A stretch of DNA of 30,507 nucleotides from assembly GCA_016782495.1 (NCBI GenBank), contig JADHYL010000002.1:1-30507 (forward strand), given 5' to 3'. The notes beneath the pieces were generated by a model. That model was not told the DNA's origin, ran no database searches, and was given only the letters and a program-made list of their open reading frames with translations. Positions 30,127-30,507 of this stretch are shown here, one piece after another (within the stretch, counting starts at the first letter, position 1; each line of letters starts with the position of its first letter). The DNA comes from Candidatus Omnitrophota bacterium (lineage in GTDB: Bacteria > Omnitrophota > Gorgyraeia > JABMRN01 > RBG-13-46-9). A program made the translations under genes and the position numbers.

Positions 30127-30507
30127 ATGGGATTATCGGGACTCGAGATATACAAACTTTTGCCAAAGACAAATTGCAAAAAATGCGGATTTCCGACATG
30201 TCTGGCTTTTGCGATGCAGCTTGCGGCGAAAAAAATATCTTTGGATAAATGCCCGGACGTTTCTTCAGAAACAAAAAGTGCCTTGGAAAGCGCCTCCCAG
30301 CCGCCTATAAAACTGATTATTATCGGTCAAGGCGAGGAAAAGATCGAAATAGGAAACGAGACTGTTCTTTTCAGGCACGAAGAGAAATTTTATCATCCCG
30401 CAGCCGTGGGAATTCTTCTGGATGACGCGTTGCCCGAAGAGGAACTAAAAAAAGCGCTGAGCGAAATAAAAAAACTGGATTTTGAACGGGTCGGACAGAG
30501 AATAAAG
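30127..30507 (+). CDS. acsC: Corrinoid iron-sulfur protein large subunit, 3'-truncated
   Basis: The first 127 codons are visible; the frame runs off the window. The opening GLSGLEIYKLLPKTNCKKCGFPTCLAFAMQLAAKK, with Cys17, Cys20, Cys25 and Cys42, is the N-terminal 4Fe-4S domain of the corrinoid iron-sulfur protein large subunit (CfsA/AcsC), which hands the methyl group to acetyl-CoA synthase and uses the cluster for reductive activation of cobalt. The position after acsB fits. AAAGGAGG lies eight bases upstream of the ATG. The methyl-carrying TIM barrel and corrinoid-binding domain are expected beyond the window. Confidence 0.93.
   Translation, partial: MGLSGLEIYKLLPKTNCKKCGFPTCLAFAMQLAAKKISLDKCPDVSSETKSALESASQPPIKLIIIGQGEEKIEIGNETVLFRHEEKFYHPAAVGILLDDALPEEELKKALSEIKKLDFERVGQRIK

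Overview
The window looks like a chromosomal segment of an uncultured, strictly anaerobic, diderm bacterium that fixes CO or CO2 through the Wood-Ljungdahl pathway. The evidence is a CO dehydrogenase / acetyl-CoA synthase operon, a TolC-type outer-membrane efflux protein, SYLF-domain (Ysc84-type) and LemA proteins, and a TIGR04073-like exported protein. Together with the many small palindromic repeats, this resembles Candidatus Omnitrophota or related phyla. That assignment is an inference from gene content; no rRNA or tRNA gene is visible.

Layout. Positions 1-4043 hold sugar metabolism: a 5'-truncated GH130 gene, a second gene with two GH130 modules in tandem, and an ATP-grasp protein. Positions 4121-8993 hold short transcription units for small envelope or stress-type proteins: an exported SHOCT-like protein, a GYD-domain protein, a beta-repeat protein, a LemA/DUF3137 pair, a SYLF-domain protein, an exported acidic protein and a 59-residue membrane protein. 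Three of these units are preceded by near-identical sigma70-type promoters. Positions 9001-15267 form a tripartite ABC export operon: TolC, HlyD, two ATPases and two ABC-2 permeases, like YbhG/YbhF/YbhS/YbhR with YbhF split in two. A tRNA-dihydrouridine synthase gene converges on it and shares a 51-bp palindrome with its 3' end.

Positions 16289-16896 carry no gene but hold two long inverted repeats. Positions 16897-23184 carry mainly envelope and lipid-related genes: an anchored beta-rich protein, an alpha/beta hydrolase, small membrane and exported proteins, a TIGR04073-like protein, a cNMP-binding patatin phospholipase, a DUF900-like lipoprotein hydrolase and a thymidylate-synthase-family enzyme. 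Positions 23185-23899 are again gene-free and rich in palindromes, ending in a promoter.

Positions 23900-30507 are the carbon-fixation operon: CO dehydrogenase (acsA/cooS), a CooF-type ferredoxin, an FAD/NAD(P) oxidoreductase, acetyl-CoA synthase (acsB), and the start of the corrinoid iron-sulfur protein large subunit (acsC), which runs off the window. All cluster ligands of CODH and ACS that I could place are intact. The likely flow is CO/CO2 interconversion at CODH, electrons through the ferredoxin to the flavoprotein and NAD(P), and CO plus methyl-corrinoid plus CoA to acetyl-CoA at ACS.

The most unusual aspect is the density of palindromic repeats. Two appear to sit in frame inside protein genes (a beta-repeat protein and the CooF ferredoxin), others form the C-terminal codons of genes, and large nested palindromes fill both long intergenic regions. 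A small promoter, leader ORF and terminator unit near 18131-18250 looks like an attenuator or a small RNA gene.
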